64,000 nt of DNA from Adineta vaga (taxonomy: Eukaryota; Rotifera), in the NCBI GenBank assembly GCA_021613535.1, contig CP075495.1, positions 930,001 through 994,000 on the forward strand. The letters run 5' to 3'. This document shows positions 31,743 to 44,642 of this stretch, one piece after another. Numbering within the stretch: the stretch's first letter is position 1; each line of letters begins with the position of its first letter. A program made the translations under genes and the position numbers. A model generated the notes under the pieces. The model was not told the DNA's origin. It saw nothing but the letters and a program-made list of their open reading frames with translations, and searched no databases.

Positions 31743-34700
31743 ATGCCAACAAAATCGAATAAAAAATATCAAGGACCTAGTCTATATAAGAGTTTCATTG
31801 ATGCTTATATGAAAGCTCGTCCTAATGAATTACGACCTGTGAGTAAAATTCTTCTTTCTTTTCTTTATCAAATATTGCCTTTCGATTAGGCTAAACATCA
31901 TGATGCACAAGTTGAATGGAGTAAAATTCGATCGAATGAAGAATGTGTGAAAGAAAAAATCGAAGAATATTTAGAAATTTACAATTCATTAAATATATCA
32001 ACAGAGGAAGGTATTGAACGTTGTTCATCACCAACACCTTCAACTGAACGAAAATCACATCGTACACGAAGAATAAAAAAATCTCAAATTGATAATGATG
32101 ATGAAGAAGAACAAGAAGAAGAAGAAGAAGAAGATGATGATGAAAATGAAGAATCCAATGTTTCAGATAATCTTGATGAAGAAGAAGAACAAGAACAAGA
32201 AAAAAAAAAGAAAAAAATTCCTTTTTTTCGTATAAAAAAATTTAAACCTATTGAAGAGGATATTATTGAAGATCCATCAAATTTACCACCTATACCTGGT
32301 ATACCATTAGAACCGTTAACAAAACAAAAACGACAACCAGCACAAGAACGTGGTTATAAAGAATTAAGTTCTATAAATGAACGTATTGCTTCATTAGTAC
32401 AAGTGAGACAAATGGGTTTAGCTACTGCGGAAAATCGAAAACAATTAAAACAATTAATGAAAGATCGAAAAAAGAAAGCATTCGAAATAAAACGTCTTCA
32501 ATCGAAACAACGTGCATCAAATAAATATCGTGTGAGAAAAAAGAAAATCGTAAGAAAATCTTTTGTTTTGTTTTTCATATCTATTTTTCATTTCAAGGTT
32601 GAACATTTATATGAAACGAAACCAGAATTACATCCACAATTAAATAAACTTTATCGTCGTGGTGTTGGTCGACCACGTGTCGAAGAACAATGTCCTGATT
32701 TATTACAAATTATCGAAGAAATTGCTAAAGTCGGTGGTGCAAGTGATAGTCGTCGACAATCAGAAACAATTCGTCCTTGTTTAACATTAGATGATTTACG
32801 AGAAAAAATTCGCCAAAGAGGTTATGATATTAAACGAACAACACTTTATTATCGGTAGAAATAATCATGATAATATTTATAAACATACATTTTATTTATT
32901 TATTTATTTATTTATTTTAGTCTTTTACCTCATCGTGCATCATCAATAGATGGTCGTCGTCATGTTCACACGTTCCTGTTCGTCTTCGTCGTGCACAAAA
33001 TGATGAACATGGTAAACATGAAGATGGTCATTTTGCTACAGCAACAATTCGTTATATGAAAGATTTAGCATCGATATTTGGTAATGATTGTGTTTTTTAT
33101 CTTTCACAAGATGATAAATGTAAAGTACCAATTGGTTTACCTGCTGCTCGTGTTCAAGCACCAATGTTAATGCATTTGGATTATCGTATTCGTTTACCAG
33201 ATCATGATTGGACAGTTGCACCTCGACATCAATTAACACCGAGTGTTTATGCTGCTTGTCTTTTATCAGAAGAAGGTGATTTAGGTTATTCAGGACCAAC
33301 ATATGTTGCTATACGATCAGCTAAACATGATTTCTCAAGTGCCGAAACACATGGAATTGATTTTGATCGATTAGTTAATTTGAAAGAATTTGAAAAAGTT
33401 GCACGAGATGAAACAGGACAAGTTAAACCAATTCTTATTGTTACAGTTGATGGTGGTCCAGATGAAAATCCACGTTTTCCAAAAACACTCGTAGCATGTA
33501 TAAGAAAATTTAAGAAATATAATTTAGATGCTTTATTTTGTCTTACTCATGCGTACGTTTTATTTTGATAAAACAGATCTTCTAATTGAATTATATTTCA
33601 TTTAGTCCTGGTCAATCAGCTTATAATATAGTTGAACGTCGTATGGCACCTTTATCACATGATTTAGCTGGTCTTATACTTCCACATGATCATTTTGGTT
33701 CACATTTAAATGATTCAGGAAGTACAGTTAATGTTGATTTAGAAAAATTAAATTTTCGTAAAGCTGGACAAATTCTTGCTGAAACATGGAATCAATCTGT
33801 AATTGATGGTTTTCCATGTGTAGCAGAATATATTAATCCACCAGCAACATCCGATGATGAACGAAGACAATTTGATGTGAAAATTTTAATGGATGAAATT
33901 TTACAACAGTAAGAATAAGAAAGAAAATTTTTCTCATTTATATTCATTGATTTGTTTTTCTTCTGAAAATAAATAGAGTTTGTTCTGAAGAAGAAGCAGA
34001 AGAAGGACATGAATTTCGTATTCATGCATCAGATGAATATTATCAAGAAAATGCACGACAAGCAAGAGAAAAAGTAGGTGAACAACAAAAATATGATATT
34101 GATGAATATTGGTGTGCAATGCATGTTTTACAAACACAATATACATTACAAATTATTCGTTGTAATTCAGAAGAATGTTGTGGATCATGGCGATCAAATT
34201 ATGTTGAAATATTTCCTCATCGATTTTTACCAGCACCTGTTCCATTTGAAAGAACACCATATGGAATAAGAATGGCTGATAAAGATTATCAAAGAGGACA
34301 ATTTTATGGTTCTTTATTTCAACGAATTCAATTTCATGGTGTTGTTATTCAACATACACAAGTTTGTTTCTTAATATAATGTATTTATATTGTCTTTTTT
34401 TTCTTTTTAGAATGAAATGTTACCATTTGATTATTGTTGTTCATCAGTTAAAAAAGAATTAAAAAAACGTACATGTAAAGTATGTAATCAATATATTCCA
34501 TCGGCATATCGAATGAAAAATCATTATAAAATACATGCACAACATTATGATAATTTTGACCATGATCAAGAAGATACATTACCACCACCACCACCAACAC
34601 CTATTACTACAACAAATACAGCTCCTGTTTTTAAAACTGAAATGTTAGATTGGTTACGATCAGATTTTGATGATTTTGATTTAAGTTCAAAATCTTCGAA

Positions 34701-34791
34701 ACTTGCTAGTGAACGAGTAACACGTAGTATGAAAAAATTATGTGTAGAAGAAGAAGATGATGGAAAAAAAGATTGGGTTCATATTGAATAA
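31743..34791 (+). CDS. large DDE-transposase-like protein with acidic N-terminal half and C2H2 finger; one frameshift
   Basis: Seven exons: 31743-31838, 31890-32549, 32598-32854, 32921-33552, 33606-33908, 33977-34361, 34411-34791 (about 904 residues with the frame restored). The N-terminal third is charged, with a Glu/Asp run near 99-137 and a Lys/Arg-rich basic helix. Next comes a small helical region (GVGRPRVEEQCPDLLQIIEEIA..TTLYYRLLPHR), plausibly DNA-binding. The core has three acidic motifs spaced like an RNase-H-fold transposase: YLSQDDK (D402), VTVDGGPDENPR (D515) and YNIVERRMAPLS (E559), followed by GLILPHDHFGSHL. The C-terminus has a C2H2 finger (CKVC, then H-x3-H, about 800-822) and an acidic tail. 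One base is missing near 32973. Family name not certain; related multi-intron genes exist in other animals and fungi, as I recall. Confidence 0.7.
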
Positions 34792-34835
34792 TATATAACA
34801 ATAGTTTTGTTTTATTTCTAATCTTCTATATTCAA

Positions 34836-35807
34836 TCAGTCCGATAATATATGTGAAGGAGTTATCATAGTAAATGATTGACTACCAAAATGTTGAAGAG
34901 ATTTTTCACAAAAAATTATTCGTCGAACTTGTTTACGAAAATTTGGTGTTGAAATATAAAAGATATAAAAACTCATTACAGGATTTGTATAAAATAAAAT
35001 TGATGTTATAACATGATAAAGAAAAATATAAGATGTTGGTTGTAAAAAATTATGTTTTAATATCATAACAAGATAAATATGTTCAATACAATATGGTAAA
35101 GATGAAAATATAATTGCAATTGACATTAATAATAACATTCGTGATAATTGTTTATCACTATGTAATATAACATTTCTTTTATTTCGTTTTAATTGATGAT
35201 ATGTTAATGTACCAAATATACTTAAAAATATAATTGGAAAAATACTATGAAAAAATATTTGAAATATCCAAAAATAATAATATAAGAATAATGATGAATA
35301 AATCATACAACGACCATATTTTGATACATTAAAATAAATACCTATTGGAATACAATGAATACTAGAAAATATAATAAGAATTAATATAACTTGTTCAGTA
35401 CGTTTTTTTTCAGGATTTAATTGACGTAAATGAACTTTTTTTGATGTTATTAAATATCGATCAAATGTTGCTAAACATATACAAGTTAAAGAAATTGAAT
35501 CAAATGTATGTAAAATATAATAACGAAATTTACAAAGAAAAAATATATTATTTTCTTCAACTGAATATTGAAAACCATCAAATATAATACGTGTTAATAA
35601 TGGATAAATTATTATTATTAAATTTGATATGGATGATATTAATAAATATAAAGAACTATTAGATCGACCATTTGATTTCTTTTTTGTATAACACCATCGA
35701 TAAAATACACAAATATTTAAAATATTTCCAATTACTCCAAATATATACATTATTATACCAAGAATAATCATTAAATTTTGAGATATTATATTGATTTGAT
35801 ACATCAT
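34836..35807 (-). CDS. class A G-protein-coupled receptor (paralogue)
   Basis: Intact single-exon gene, 323 residues, seven TM helices. GNILNICVF lies in TM1, CLATFDRYLITS at the end of TM3, and PVMSFYIFYISTPNFRKQ at the end of TM7. It shares long identical stretches with the receptor at 36476-37369 and with the forward-strand one at 9638-10645, so it belongs to a local family. It lies tail-to-tail with the DDE-like gene, with 44 bases between stop codons. Peptide-type receptor by general resemblance; ligand unknown. Confidence 0.88.
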   Translation of the reverse strand: MMYQINIISQNLMIILGIIMYIFGVIGNILNICVFYRWCYTKKKSNGRSNSSLYLLISSISNLIIIIYPLLTRIIFDGFQYSVEENNIFFLCKFRYYILHTFDSISLTCICLATFDRYLITSKKVHLRQLNPEKKRTEQVILILIIFSSIHCIPIGIYFNVSKYGRCMIYSSLFLYYYFWIFQIFFHSIFPIIFLSIFGTLTYHQLKRNKRNVILHSDKQLSRMLLLMSIAIIFSSLPYCIEHIYLVMILKHNFLQPTSYIFLYHVITSILFYTNPVMSFYIFYISTPNFRKQVRRIIFCEKSLQHFGSQSFTMITPSHILSD

Positions 35808-36475
35808 TCTATATTAATATATCAAAAATGAGATCTTTACTCTTTTAATAAGAAAAAAAAAAGAAAAGAAATGTTAATCTTCTTAAAAAAGAAAAATCTC
35901 TTTTCTCTTTTAATAATGATTTTCTATTGAATATAATATCCGCCTACTTCCTCAAAGATTATTCATTACATAAAGAAAAGAAAATTATCACCAGAGAAAG
36001 AAATGTTTATATTGACATTCTATTTTTTTTTTTGTCTTCTTTGAAGGGAAATTATTTGTTATGCAAATACTTTCATTTCCTTTGCCTACATCAATTTATT
36101 TTCACAATTATTTCAAGGAAAAATCTTGTTTATTCCTTGGCCAAACATTACTATATCAACAACAAAGTTATGTATTTACCAGGTAAAAGTATTGAACAAC
36201 CAGTGCTCAAATCACATAGGATTTATTCGAATTTATATTAAAAAAATAAAATTGCCCGTAAGTGCAAGTATCTGTCTAATTCGACTTCGAATATAAATGA
36301 TGATTTTCAAAATGTGCTCCTATTGTCATTATCTTTTGTCGATAAAGATTTAAACTTTGTTACTCATAAATATAATTTATAAGCAAAGTTATATATGTGA
36401 AGAATTTTGAATTATAATCAATGGTAAACAAAATAAACATAAATGTGTTCGAGGATGAATATTGATATATTAAAT
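35808..36475. other. intergenic between two same-strand GPCR paralogues, holding a dispersed repeat copy
   Basis: Apart from the dispersed repeat (36269-36436, annotated separately) there is an A/T-rich leader region and a non-protein-like open frame at 35927-36241. Confidence 0.55.
36269..36436 (-). repeat. dispersed repeat, copy 2
   Basis: Inverse-orientation match to 19251-19391. Read as reverse complement, it shows the same TTTGTTTACCATTGATTATAAT start, then about 30 bases absent from copy 1, then the long shared block through the TGAGTAACAAAG and GAGCACATTTTGAAAATCATC motifs to GAATTAGACAGATA. It sits directly downstream of a GPCR stop codon region. Confidence 0.75.
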
Positions 36476-37369
36476 TTATGATATGTTATGAACTTGATTT
36501 TTGAAATGAAATAAATTTTTGACATTTTTTCGAAAATTTGGTGTTGAAAAATAGAAAATATAAAAACTAAAAACTGCATGTGTAAAAAATAAAATTGCAG
36601 TTATTGAACGAGTAATAAGTGTAAATGATGATAATGGTTGATCAAGATCATTAAATAAAATAAAATAAATATTTTGAATTGAATATGGCATTGATGATAT
36701 TAATATTCCAATACATAAATATAAAATCATTCGTGAAATTTGTTTTTCTACAATAATATTTCCTTTTAATTGTTTATATGTTAATATACCAAATATTGAT
36801 AGAATTATAACAGGTAATATACCATGAAGAAAGATTTGTAATATCCAAATATAATAATAAGAATATATTTTTAATTTAATTACACAACGACCAATATTTG
36901 ATACATCATAATAAATACATATTGGAATATTATGAAGAGAAAATATACAAATAAGAAATAATATAATGAATTTTGTTCGTTTTTTTGTTAATGTCATTTG
37001 TCTTATTCGTACTTCTCGTGATGTTATTAAATATCGATCAATTATAGCTAAACAAATACATATTAAAGAAATCATATCACATGTATGTAAAATATAATAA
37101 CGAAATTGACAGGAAAAAAACATATTTTCTTTTGTTTTAGAATAATTAAAACCATCAAAAATGATTCGTGTTAATAATGGATAAAGAATTAAAAAGAAAT
37201 TTGCCCAAGATGATATTAATAAATATATTGCAGTATTATTTGATCCAGATGAACGATACCATTTTGTAAATATACAAATATTTAATAAATTTCCAAATAA
37301 ACCAATGATATACAATGGAATACCAAGGATAATTAAACTTATATTTTGAATGTCATCCATATCATTCAT
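36476..37369 (-). CDS. class A G-protein-coupled receptor (paralogue)
   Basis: Intact single-exon gene, 297 residues, seven TM helices: GNLLNICIF in TM1, NTAIYLLISSWAN in TM2, CLAIIDRYLITSREVRIR at the end of TM3, and HAVFSFYIFYFSTPNFRKN after TM7. The loop-1 and loop-2 Cys residues (SCQFR, GRCVI) are kept. It is shorter than its two paralogues, mainly in the third intracellular loop and tail. It sits upstream of, and in the same direction as, the receptor at 34836-35807, consistent with tandem duplication. Confidence 0.88.
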   Translation of the reverse strand: MNDMDDIQNISLIILGIPLYIIGLFGNLLNICIFTKWYRSSGSNNTAIYLLISSWANFFLILYPLLTRIIFDGFNYSKTKENMFFSCQFRYYILHTCDMISLICICLAIIDRYLITSREVRIRQMTLTKKRTKFIILFLICIFSLHNIPICIYYDVSNIGRCVIKLKIYSYYYIWILQIFLHGILPVIILSIFGILTYKQLKGNIIVEKQISRMILYLCIGILISSMPYSIQNIYFILFNDLDQPLSSFTLITRSITAILFFTHAVFSFYIFYFSTPNFRKNVKNLFHFKNQVHNIS

Positions 37370-39478
37370 TTGTATTTTTCTATTAAATAATATTTTAATA
37401 TATGAGAAAGAAAAACAAGAACATCAGAGTAGATCTTTAGTTCACTTTTTATGTATTAGAAATGTTAATACTTATATGAAAAATGAGATTATTCCTCGAA
37501 AACAAATGGCTAATGATAGAAGAATATCCTCTAGCAAATACGAATGACGTACCTTGATGGAATATTTACTAAATAACTAGCTTTACTCGGTAAATTTTCA
37601 TTTTTAGTAAATAGAAATGAATCCATTTTATAAGTATATTCTTGCTTTCATTCACAACTTTAATCTTGGTGATACGAACGAAAATATTTTGAAGATGAAA
37701 AGAATACGGATTTATGTGTGAATGGAATAAAAGGAAAAATCTGTATCGTCATTTAAATACTCTTCCAATCTCTATACCAATTTCAATATTATTAATATTT
37801 TCGCACCCTTCAGATATCGATCTGAGTTCCTTTCAAAATCCATCCAGCAGTATCACGTATCCAGCACAAGGTGCTGCGTTTTTCATTGTAGATCAGCTCA
37901 TCTCCAAAAGACGGAATATGTGACATCATATTCTAAGCACTTTCTATACTGATAAGAACATGTTTATATATACGTAATCACACAAAGAAAAATAAATACA
38001 CATATATCACGAATAAAGAGAAGAAAGAAATGATATCATCGAAAAGAAAAGGATCTAAGTCGAGAGTAAAATGAAAGATGAGAAGGCTAAGATATGAAGA
38101 GATAGGTATCACCTGTAACATTTATGAACTTAAAAACAGACAAGTGAATATCTTTTCAAAATCTACATAATTTAATTGATTCTTTAGTCTACATTCTCAT
38201 CCTTTATTTAACTATTCATGAATTATTGACTAATACAATTGTCAATTTTCCATCTTTTCGTCTACTATGTAAAAATCTAACCAAATATAATTTGTTTGAC
38301 ATTTGATTTTAATTATCTAGGTAAAATTATTTTTGATTAATAGAATTAATTATTTTTTTACTTGATGATATTTTAGTAGTTCAAAACAAAGAAAAATTAT
38401 GATTATTACTGATTCAATCAATATTATTCTTTCTATCATTATATTTCAAATGAAATTATCTCGTCAAGTTACTACTTTTATTTATTCCAATTGATATATG
38501 ATTAATAATTCTATATTTCTTGCTATTCAATGTATTTGATTGAGCTATTTTTAAAAAGAAAAAAAAGCAATAGGACCAGCAAGTGAGTGATTATATATTC
38601 ATATTTTAATTCGAAGAAAAAAGAACATAGTAAATGTCTGACTAAATAAATAATATTTCTTGTCTTCGTAACATCAATTTATAGATGTTAATGGATTTTT
38701 TTCTTTCATTATGTTTATTTGATCATCAAAAATATACGTATTGAAATTGATTCGTTGAAAGGATACAATATATCAATAAGAACTTTTCATACTTTCTTTT
38801 CTACTCATTTCAAAAGTATTTCCAGGAGCAAGAAGGATTTTCTAAACGGATTATATCTTTAAAATATTTTCTAAAAAAGCAGCTTATAATCTGATTATAT
38901 CCTCGAATGTATTAGTAAAACATGTATATGAAAGCGTTTATAAATACTTTGAAAAGATTTTCTATTATAAGATATTCTTTTCAATCTATAGATAATGTTC
39001 GAGATAATTATATAAAGACTAGTAAGAAGATTTTTTCAACAAGAATATAATTTAAACGAAGATTAAAGTCTGTAAACTATCGAACAATTCAGATTGTTGA
39101 TTAAATTTGAAAAAAGAATTATATTTTAGTTTTCATATGATCTAAATAGAAAGAAAGAAAAAATTAATTTTCAACTTAATCAAAAATCTAATAATGACAA
39201 TTGAGATGACATTTCATAGATACTTTCATTGAAATAAGAAGAGGAAAAGAAATTAATTAAATTTCTTTTTCTTTTTTGTATTGATACCCATCACCCACTC
39301 ATTCACTTCAGTATTTGAAGTGAGTTTGAAAGATAATTGAACGAAAGTTTCATTCATGTCAAAATTGATTTCTCTAGAAACTTTTTCCTTGTTTATTTTC
39401 AATAAAAAAGGTTAAATTGAAGCAATATTATATTTTGATTTTCCTCATTATTTACAATGGAAACTAAAAAATTTCTTT
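37370..39478. other. AT-rich intergenic region
   Basis: About 2.1 kb. An ATG-initiated 69-codon frame at 37714-37923 has no recognisable domain or splice context. Nothing else is supported. Confidence 0.55.
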
Positions 39479-41547
39479 TTATTGATATTGTTTTATATGA
39501 GAAGCTTTTGAATCACTAATTGATGTATTTGGTGGGGTTAATGGTGGAACATTTGTAGTAAAAATAAATCGTGCTCGATGTTTTTTTGGTTGTTGAATAA
39601 AATTTAATGAAAATTTTCTTTGACGTAATTGTAATTTCATTTTTTCTTTTTCTTGTTCACGTTCATTTTTATGTACAAATGATAAACGATAATGAAATGA
39701 TGTTCGATTACGATAATCACCTTGTAAATCTTGACGTGAAAATGTTCGTGATCCAATAACTAATTTATATTTTGACATTGAAAATGTAAATAAATTATCA
39801 CGATAATGATTTTGAGAACTTGTTTTTTGTATTGAACGATGATATGGATTCGTTGAATAAGGAGATGTTGGTGATCACCTATATCTCGATTATAATAAAT
39901 ATATGAACGACCATTACGATAAGAAGGTTTTGGAGATATATTTCTCCATCGACATAATGTTCTTTTAAAACTATTACGATATCGTCGTGACATAATATTA
40001 TATAGAAGAGGATTGACAGTTGCAGATAGATAATATAAAATACCTATTTAAGATATAATTTATGAGAATAATTTTAATCAATTTATAATGATTTACCTGA
40101 TGCAAAGAAAAGTATTTCTTGAAATTTTGTTACAGCATCTGATGTTATATGTTTATTTGCTTTATCTAATAATCGTGTTACAAATGCAGTTATACGTTGT
40201 GTATGAAATGGTGCCCAACAAATAAAAAATGCAATTACAACCGCCACTAAATAAATAAATGAGTAAATTCAATTGACAAAATTTCTTTTTTTTTTCTTTT
40301 TCTTTACCTAACATTTTCAGTACGGCACGTCGAGAATTCCGTATAGGACGCGATTTAATGATTGAAGCTGTATTTTGTCGTAACCAAAATTGTCGTTGAC
40401 CACGTTGATGTAAAATAATATGTTCATGTTTATTTCCTTCATGATGATTCAATGAACGATGACTAGCTTTATATAAAGTAATACCCATTAAAACATAAAG
40501 AACAGTAATAACAATAATAGGTACAAGAAAAACCAAAAATGTTGTTACAGCCATATAATATAACATTGGTTCCCAATATTCTGGACGAATGGCACATATT
40601 CGACTATCAAGAATTTCAATAGTCATATTTCGAATTTCATTTTTAACACTAACAAAAACACCTAAGTTAACATAAACAAACAAACAAAGAATTATGAAAT
40701 ATTGTAATGTATATAGTTTACCAGCTGTGAATGTATAAGGTACAGCTAAAAGAAATGATAAAAACCAGACAATCATAATCATTTTTAATGCACGATTTAA
40801 ACCGCCGAGAACTTTTTGAGAAATAATAGGAAAACAAATTGCTAAATAACGTTCGATGGTAAAACATAATACCGTTAAAATCGATGCAGATGTAACTATT
40901 TCTAATACAACTGTACGAAATACACAAAATGATTCACCAAATATCCTTGATAGAAAAAAAAAACAGAATTCTTAATAAATTAAAAACAAATGAATATTTT
41001 CTAATTTTACCATGGCCATGATTCATAAATATTGTACATTTCGACTGATAAACCTAAACAAAAAAAATCAATAAATGATAATGAGAAAGTTTCTAAGTGA
41101 ATAGAAATATCATCAAACTATTTGACATTAACATTTGTTGACAACTCTATCGATATAGATACAACTTCAACTATCTCATTAAGATAACTAAAAAGCAATG
41201 ATATTTACCCAAACTAATTAATAGTAAATCCGAAACAGCAAGAGAAAAAAGATAAAAATTCGTTGGAGTATGCATATCACGACTTTTCCAAATAGTCACA
41301 CATGTACCTAATAATAGAAAAGGAAATATAGATATATTTTTTTTTAATTAGCTCCTAAATCTTTCTTACAAAGATTTCCTGTTAATCCAGTCGCAAAGAT
41401 GAATGAATAAAGTGATATAAGTAATGGAAACGTGAATTTATTTCGTCGTCGATGTCCCAAAAAGTTAACAACACTTTTACTTAATTCATTTTCTTCATTA
41501 AAAGTTAAATTAAAACCTTTTGGTGAAATATCCAAAGATGAAATCAT
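39479..41547 (-). CDS. neuromedin-U/pyrokinin (capa)-type peptide GPCR; frameshift in C-tail
   Basis: Six exons on the reverse strand: 41547-41370, 41307-41209, 41053-41011, 40945-40308, 40246-40097, 40043-39479 (about 557 residues with the tail frame restored). Hallmarks of the neuromedin-U/pyrokinin receptor branch are [18 protein letters not shown] in TM2, the WPWIFGESFC motif (Cys of the TM3 disulfide), ERY after TM3 (E138-R139-Y140) followed by [22 protein letters not shown] in TM6 and NPLLY in TM7. The N-terminus has an NLTF glycosylation site. The C-tail is long and basic/Gln-rich. One base appears missing at about 39872; without it the tail ends about 35 residues later in a hydrophobic frame. 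All 7TM segments are upstream and intact. The start is the first ATG in exon 1; an untranslated 5' exon is possible. Confidence 0.82.
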
Positions 41548-44500
41548 TTGATTTTGTTTTTTAATCTCTTTCAATTGTATATTGATATTTGATTAACTAA
41601 AAATATATAGAACAATATAATTTCTATTCCAAATTCTTGTATTTACTTGCAAAAAAAGAATACGTTGTTTTCTCCGTTCTATGTCAATACATCTCTCGTC
41701 GTTTCTTCTCTTCTTGCAAATGTTTCTTCGAAGTAACTATGTCATCTATAGATAGTTCTGACGATATAAATCATAGTATTCACAGTTTCTCTTTTCCTTC
41801 GTTATGTCTTTCTTTTTCTTATTCTACTATTTCTAAATGATTTTATTCAATTTTTTTTCTTCATAATAAAAATTACATTAGATTCAAAATCTAATTGAAT
41901 AAGTTCGAGAGAGAAATATATATATATATATCTTTCATACATTACAATGTTATTTTCTTTATAAAGATAAAAAAGAAAAAGATCGTTAGATAATAAAATT
42001 CCATAGGAAATATAGTATCATTGAAAATACAAAAGAAAAACACTCGACTCAGATTTATAAAAGTTATTCAAGCAATAAATTCTATAGATATTTATTTTCT
42101 TCGTTCGTATCCAATGATAAACATATAAATTACTAGAGTAATTAAATAACCGATAACTTTCTTTTTATTTCTATCGGAAACCAATACGTTTCATATGTCT
42201 ATAAATTGATTAGCATAACAGAAAAAGAAAAAAAAATAAGAAGAGAGAAACATAAGATTCTTCTTTAACTTTCAATCGTTTGACATCAATGTACATTTTG
42301 TTATGAATAGAGAAGAAGAAGAAGAAGAAGAAGATATAAATCATTCTTTTTTCAATTTCATATATTATATACACAAAGGAATTCTATCGAGGTCAATTTT
42401 ATACTAACAACTGTTAATTGATCATAGATCAAATAACACTTGTATTTGTCATCACTCGACAAATGTTAAAGAGTAAAAGACAATTGAATTTTTATTTAAG
42501 AAATTCAAAATCTATATAGATGATGAAAGATATGATTCTTTTTTCATCATTATAGACTATATTTTATTGTTAGTATTCTTTTGTCAGCACATCAACACAA
42601 TTCTGACACGACATATATATTATAAACCTATTTATATATATATATATATAACATAACAGAAACTATTCGATGTATGTCAAATATGCTAAAAGCATATTTT
42701 GTCTTTTTCTTTTTTTTTCTTTGTCAAAAACAAAAACAAACATATCGTTCGTTACTTTACGTTTGATTCTCCTGAGAAAATCTTTCCGATCGATAGAACT
42801 AATCATCAACAATTACAATGTCGATATAAAGTATATAGTAACATCTAGAGAAACGAAGAATTGACAAAAGAAAGAAATCAATTATATCTTAAATGATTTG
42901 ACTAGACTGACAAATATAAGAAGGGTCTGTTCGATCGGAAAGAATTATATATATATATATATATTTATATTAACAAGCTAATGGACTTCGTCAGTTAGAC
43001 TAGATAATTACAAAATAAAAAAGATCAATTACTACAATACTTCTTCCTACATAATATTATTAGTTATTCGATTGTCAAATATACATATATTTAGTTATTT
43101 TTAATCACATTTCATTTTCTATTTTGAAAATAATCTCTTCATTTAGAATTTAGAATAAAATTAATTTCAAAGTGTTATTTTTAGTATACGGAAATAATAT
43201 TTATAGAGTTTTAGTAAAAAAATAATGAAAATACTTATTAAACGAAAGGAAACATTACTATATTCATGTCTTTCGACTTCTTATTCTAATATTTGAGAAA
43301 AATACTATAGTCGTACATTGAAACACATCCGATAAATACAGGAAATTAGACTACTGATTTATAAACATCACATCATATATTTCGATAATAAATCATTCGA
43401 TAAAAGTGATGAAAACTAAGAGAATACTCATCTTAAGTCATGTACTAATCGCATGATACTTTGATAATTATTGTTGAAACTATTAATAAATATACTATAT
43501 TGATAATATCATTCTATTTGTATAGAAAATTAATTTTATTGTGTTAAAATTGTGCATGACAATCTTTTTTTGTTTTAAACGCAATCGTATTAATTTATAA
43601 AAAGATTTATTAATTAATATATTTTCATTTCTAATTTAAACCCTCTAGTACTAATAAATATTAATAAAAAGAAGAAAAAAAAAGTAATCAGACCTTTAAT
43701 ATAGATTTTTCGACAAAATTATAAGAATAAGGTTTTTTTTTCATTTTATTCTCTTCCTCTAATTTGGTTTAAGAGTACCTGAATATATACAATAAAGAAA
43801 AAATTTGTTTTTATATTTTTATCCATTATTATATGTACTTAGAAACATATATAGTAAACATTAATCTAAGGTCAAACGTTTTAGTCCATTTATAATCGAT
43901 AGAAATAATATGTACCTATATGACGGAAAAAGAGAAAAAGATGATGATGATAACAAACATGCGAGTAATTCTATCTTAATTTTATCAATACATAGCATGT
44001 AGATTGTATATTTAGAATTATTATAATAAAGTTAATATATAATGATTGGAGATTGTTTTTCACAACAGAAATTAGTAGGTGAAACAGTATGCTATTTTGT
44101 TTTTATCCGTGGTTTTAATATTTAATGGAATATCAATTTCGAGATTTTTCTTCAACGAAATTCTCTAAAAGAAAACTATTTTTATCTTCGTATTTATAAC
44201 TTCGCTATCATGATAATAATAACAATATATATGGTAATAGATAGAATTTGAATTATTAATGGACTGAGACCGTGAAAAAGAACTTGTTATACGCGATCAT
44301 ATAATATAGTCTCATGAAAATGAATGAGATATATTATGTGAAATGACTCAAATCTTTAAATAATCGTCTAATTCTAACAAAAAAATGAACATGAATATTA
44401 CATGCAACGAAAAAACTATATAATCATATTAGAATTTACAAAAATTTATAATAGATGTCGCTAAATAAAATTTTGTCAATAGGAAAAAATAGATAATTAT

Positions 44501-44642
44501 TTTCTTTTTTTTTCTTAAATAGAAATTTTCAAATAAGTTTTTCTTTAAAAATCTAATTTCATATACAAAACCAATCATATCTATTTGCGGATAAATTAGA
44601 AACGAATTAACCGAACTAAAATTAATTTTATTCAAATCAACT
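41548..44642. other. 3.1-kb AT-rich intergenic region
   Basis: Holds TA dinucleotide runs (about 41920-41931, 42633-42650 and 42945-42962) and a GAA run (about 42312-42333). No open frame has protein-like composition. Some 5' UTR exons of the receptor may lie at its left end. Confidence 0.55.

Noticed and set aside
35927-36241. 104-codon plus frame between GPCR genes
   Set aside because: No domain, unusual composition, and it runs up to the dispersed repeat; not supported.
37714-37923. 69-codon plus frame
   Set aside because: ATG-started but no domain or supporting splice sites; possible chance frame.
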